From Ruania albidiflava DSM 18029 (GTDB taxonomy: Bacteria > Actinomycetota > Actinomycetes > Actinomycetales > Beutenbergiaceae), in the NCBI RefSeq assembly GCF_000421225.1, contig NZ_ATWL01000008.1, forward strand, positions 115,352 through 179,351: a DNA stretch of 64,000 nt. Reading direction: 5' to 3'. Below, in pieces: positions 61,704 to 64,000 of the stretch (positions are counted from its first letter, which is position 1; the number at the start of each line of letters is the position of its first letter). Both the position numbers and the translations under genes were made by a program. The notes under the pieces were generated by a model. The model saw nothing but the letters and a program-made list of their open reading frames with translations, did not search any database and was not told the DNA's origin.

Positions 61704-62665
61704 CCGGCGTGCTCGTACCCCTGGGCTCGGACGCGGCGGCCGGGTTGCGGCCCGCCACCCGCGAGGTCCTCACCCTCGCCCGCGACCTGGGTGAGGTGAC
61801 CGCGCTGGCGCACACCACACCCACTGCGGACCTGCTGGCCGAGCTCGGTTCCTACGGCGTGACCCGCGTGCTGACCACTCCGCTGCCGGAGCCGGCCAGC
61901 GCCGCTGCAGTAGCAGCCCAGGCCGTGGTGAGCGCTGTGACCGAGGTGAGCTGCGCCGTCGTGCTGTTCACCTCCTCCTTCACCACGAAGGAGATCGCTG
62001 CGCACACGGCGCACCGCCTGGGTGCCGGGCTGCTCATCGACGTGGGCGGAGTGCACCTGGACGGTGGCCGGCTGGTCGGCGGCAAGCGCGCCTTCGGTGG
62101 CACCTGGGAGACTGTCTGCGAGGTGCGCACCGAGGTTGCGGTGGCGACTGTCACACCGAACGCCGTGATGGCACGGCCGGCGCCGCAACCGACGGTCCCG
62201 GAGCTGCGCGATCTGCCGGCCGAGATCGAAGTACCGCCGCGGCTGGAGCTGCTGGAGCGCACAGTGGCCGACCACTCCGGTGATACCCGCCCGTCGTTGG
62301 CCGAGGCGGCAATCGTGGTCTCTGGTGGGCGCGGCACGTTCGGTGACTTCGAACCTGTGGAGGAGCTCGCGGACGCTCTCGGGGCTGCGGTCGGTACCAC
62401 CCGGGACTGCGTGGAGGAGGGGTGGCTGCCGCCGGAGGCGATGGTCGGGCAGACCGGCACCACGGTCGCGCCGCGGGTGTACATCGGCGCCGGCATCTCC
62501 GGGGCGCCGCACCACATCGGCGGGATGGCCGGGGCGGGCACGGTGGTCGCGGTGAACATCGACGACGAGGCTCCGCTGGTGCAGCTGGCGGACTTCGCGG
62601 TGATCGGGGACCTGTCCTCGGTGCTCGCCGATGCCGTCGAGGCGCTCCGTGAGCACGGCGGCTGA
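61700..62665 (+). CDS. etfA: Electron transfer flavoprotein alpha subunit
   Basis: 321 residues. The C-terminal FAD-binding domain has AIVVSGGRGTFGDFEPVEEL, GTTRDCVEEGWLPPEAMVGQ, TGTTVAPRVYIGAGISGAPH and VAVNIDDEAPLVQLADFAVI, all typical of EtfA. The N-terminal half is less conserved, as usual. It is coupled to etfB by an ATGA overlap and overlaps the following kinase-like gene by 17 bp, so the three form one transcription unit. Confidence 0.94.
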   Translation: MTGVLVPLGSDAAAGLRPATREVLTLARDLGEVTALAHTTPTADLLAELGSYGVTRVLTTPLPEPASAAAVAAQAVVSAVTEVSCAVVLFTSSFTTKEIAAHTAHRLGAGLLIDVGGVHLDGGRLVGGKRAFGGTWETVCEVRTEVAVATVTPNAVMARPAPQPTVPELRDLPAEIEVPPRLELLERTVADHSGDTRPSLAEAAIVVSGGRGTFGDFEPVEELADALGAAVGTTRDCVEEGWLPPEAMVGQTGTTVAPRVYIGAGISGAPHHIGGMAGAGTVVAVNIDDEAPLVQLADFAVIGDLSSVLADAVEALREHGG

Positions 62666-63641
62666 GGGCCGTGCGCGGCTGACCTGGGCGGAGCTTCCCG
62701 ACGGCGTCACCCGCCTGGTCAGCGAGCGTCTCGGGGAGAGTGTGGTCCGGGCGGTATCGCACGACGGCGGGTACAGCCCTGGTCTGGCCTCGACGTTGGT
62801 GCTGGGGTCGGGGGAGCGGGTGTTCGTCAAGGCGGTGGTGCCTGCGGAGCACCCCCGCAGCGGTGAGCTGTACCGCAAGGAGGCCGCGGTGGCGCCGGTG
62901 CTCGCCGGCGAGGTGGGTGCGGTGCTGCCAGCGCCGGCGTTCCGCTGGTCGGCTGAGGCTCAGGTGTCCACTGCGGCTGGATCACAGGACTGGGTGGTGC
63001 TCGCCTTCGACGCTGCTGACGGCCCAGGCCCACAGCTGCCGTGGCAGCCGGCCGAGCTGGCCGAAGCGCTTGACCTGGTCGCCGACGTGGGCCGGATCGC
63101 GGCGCCAGACCATCCCCAGATCCCGCCGGTGACGGAGATGGTCTTCGACGGGTGGCACCTGCTCACTGCGGACGCCGGTCTGCAGCAACGGCTCGCCCGG
63201 CTGGACGAGGTGCTCGGCCCGTGGCTGCTCGCCCGGATCGAGACCCTGGCCGCGCTCGCGGACACCTGGCCGCAGGTGAGCGCGGGCACCGCCCTGGTGC
63301 ACCACGACCTGCGGGCGGACAACATGGTCCGTGCCGGTGGTCGGCTGCTCGCAGTGGACTGGCCGTACGCGAGCGTGGGTGCGCCGTGGCTGGACCTGCT
63401 CGGGATGATGCCGAGCGTGGCGCTGGAGGGCGGCGGGGACCCCGAGGAGGTGTTCACCGCCCATCCGGTGGGCGCGGCGGCGGATCCGGAGGCGGTGACC
63501 GCAGTGGTCGCCGCGTTCACCGGCTACTTCCTGGAGCGCTCTCTGCGGCCTCCGCCGCCCGGTATCCCGCACCTGCGCGCCTTCCAGCGGGACCAGGGCC
63601 TGGTCTGCGCCCGCTGGCTGCGCACCCGCCTGGGCAACTAG
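62649..63641 (+). CDS. Aminoglycoside phosphotransferase-like kinase
   Basis: 330 residues from GTG 62649, which overlaps the end of etfA by 17 bp. The nucleotide-binding region has VFVKAVVPAEHP, and the catalytic loop is LVHHDLRADNMVRAGG followed by LLAVDWPYASVGAPWLDLLG, giving H-x-D-L-R-x-D-N and a metal-binding D-W as in the APH/choline kinase fold. The acceptor is unknown; such proteins phosphorylate small alcohols or sugars, and resistance to an antibiotic is not implied. A stem-like sequence follows the stop. Confidence 0.83.
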   Translation: MSTAAEGRARLTWAELPDGVTRLVSERLGESVVRAVSHDGGYSPGLASTLVLGSGERVFVKAVVPAEHPRSGELYRKEAAVAPVLAGEVGAVLPAPAFRWSAEAQVSTAAGSQDWVVLAFDAADGPGPQLPWQPAELAEALDLVADVGRIAAPDHPQIPPVTEMVFDGWHLLTADAGLQQRLARLDEVLGPWLLARIETLAALADTWPQVSAGTALVHHDLRADNMVRAGGRLLAVDWPYASVGAPWLDLLGMMPSVALEGGGDPEEVFTAHPVGAAADPEAVTAVVAAFTGYFLERSLRPPPPGIPHLRAFQRDQGLVCARWLRTRLGN

Positions 63642-63673
63642 CGACCCCGCCCGCCCTCGACGGCGCGGGCTAG
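63638..63673 (+). terminator. Possible terminator after the APH-type gene
   Basis: CTAGC at the stop and GCTAG 26 nt later enclose CCCGCCCGCC facing GGCGCGGG, an imperfect GC-rich stem. No T-run. It also lies at the end of the IS481-type element. Confidence 0.35.
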
Positions 63674-64000
63674 GTGTACTCGGCCATCAGGTTGGTGACA
63701 CTCGGCTGAGGGGCGGGAGGCCGCCGAGTGCGCTGTGGCGGCGTTCAGTGTTGTAGGTGTGCAGCCAGGGTGCAAGGGCGTCGCGGCGGGCTTGGTTGCT
63801 GGTGAAGACGTGGCGGTAGGCCCACTCGGTCTGCAGGGTGCGGTTGAACCGCTCGACCTTGCCGTTCTGCCAGGGGCAATGGGGCTTGATGAACTTCTGC
63901 TTCGCACCCAGATCGGCCAGGGCCTTGTGGACGTCGCGGCCGTGGCGGTAGGCGAAGGCGTTGTCGGTCATCACGCGTTCGATCCGGGTGATGCCCATGG
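63670..64000 (-). mobile_element. IS481-type insertion sequence, 3' part of transposase
   Basis: The end of a DDE transposase on the minus strand; the 5' part is past the right edge. The rve core shows TDNAFAYRHGRDVHKALADL (second aspartate with N) and HCPWQNGKVERFNRTLQTEW (the catalytic glutamate), then FTSNQARRDALAPWLHTYNT and ERRHSALGGLPPLSR, as in the IS481 family. The frame then stops early at 63687 as SRVSPT. If ACAC at 63698-63701 were only AC, the frame would read SRVTNLMAEYT and stop at 63670, the usual family ending. So a 2-bp duplication has probably altered the last residues. The terminal inverted repeat was not identified. Confidence 0.8.

Noticed and set aside
62649..63641. Antibiotic resistance gene
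   Set aside because: The APH fold is shared by many metabolic kinases, and the context with etfBA gives no hint of resistance.
1..64000. CRISPR arrays, tRNA or rRNA genes, prophage
   Set aside because: No regularly spaced repeats, cloverleaf-type sequences or phage structural genes were noticed by reading; a dedicated search would be needed to exclude small RNAs.

Overview
The window is high-GC DNA (about 70% G+C by eye) from an actinomycete. Several features point to Actinomycetota, probably Micrococcales: frequent GTG starts, 4-bp ATGA/GTGA gene overlaps, several -10-like TANNNT boxes only about 7 nt before a start codon (leaderless transcripts), a GlgE pathway, a mycothiol-dependent isomerase-type protein and SigB/SigF-type sigma factors. 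I cannot name the genus from sequence alone. No rRNA, tRNA or CRISPR array was seen.

Layout. (1) 1-5285, minus strand: the edge of an enolase-superfamily gene, a thiamine-diphosphate enzyme, and a FAD/Fe-S dehydrogenase of the D-lactate dehydrogenase type that is split by one in-frame TAG. (2) 5286-14983: a stress island with two paralogous SigB/SigF sigma factors sharing a conserved upstream element, a large KatE catalase, a GH15 enzyme, two short-chain dehydrogenases (one of the general-stress-protein-39 type), a tiny zinc-ribbon protein, a membrane protein, and the wrecks of a DUF1360 gene and a zinc alcohol dehydrogenase. (3) 14984-16441: a cluster of collapsed genes (SDR, PLP-dependent deaminase, RidA), each with internal deletions and frame changes. 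(4) 16442-32741: a glycan-uptake locus with GH3, a lipoprotein binding protein and two permeases of the LplABC type, a LacI regulator, GH95, GH42, GH31 and GH1. The GH31 enzyme carries the full set of alpha-xylosidase residues. Together the enzymes match stepwise cytoplasmic breakdown of fucosylated xyloglucan oligosaccharides. Four copies of a LacI-type palindrome sit at the four promoter regions.

(5) 32749-42029: housekeeping and envelope genes: a GCS2-type ligase, an alpha/beta hydrolase, a GNAT protein, a long DivIVA-like coiled-coil protein, an acidic membrane protein with a lipoprotein partner, and a YbbN-like thioredoxin/TPR protein. (6) 42050-52291: the trehalose-to-alpha-glucan (GlgE) pathway as an overlapping operon glgE - treS - maltokinase::glgB, with glgP divergent. 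GlgX lies further on, at 58659-60842. (7) 52291-63641: an orphan AbiEi-type gene bracketed by two copies of a hairpin-forming repeat, an MDMPI-like protein, an aldo/keto reductase, trpS, a flavin dehydrogenase, a GNAT protein, glgX, etfBA and an APH-type kinase. (8) The right edge holds the 3' part of an IS481-type transposase.

The genes form three metabolic blocks. Plant-polysaccharide oligosaccharides are imported and hydrolysed in the cytoplasm. Sugars can be stored or recycled as alpha-glucan and trehalose. A stress regulon sits on the left. Fresh pseudogenes are concentrated in the first 16.5 kb, suggesting that part is under weak selection or carries assembly errors.
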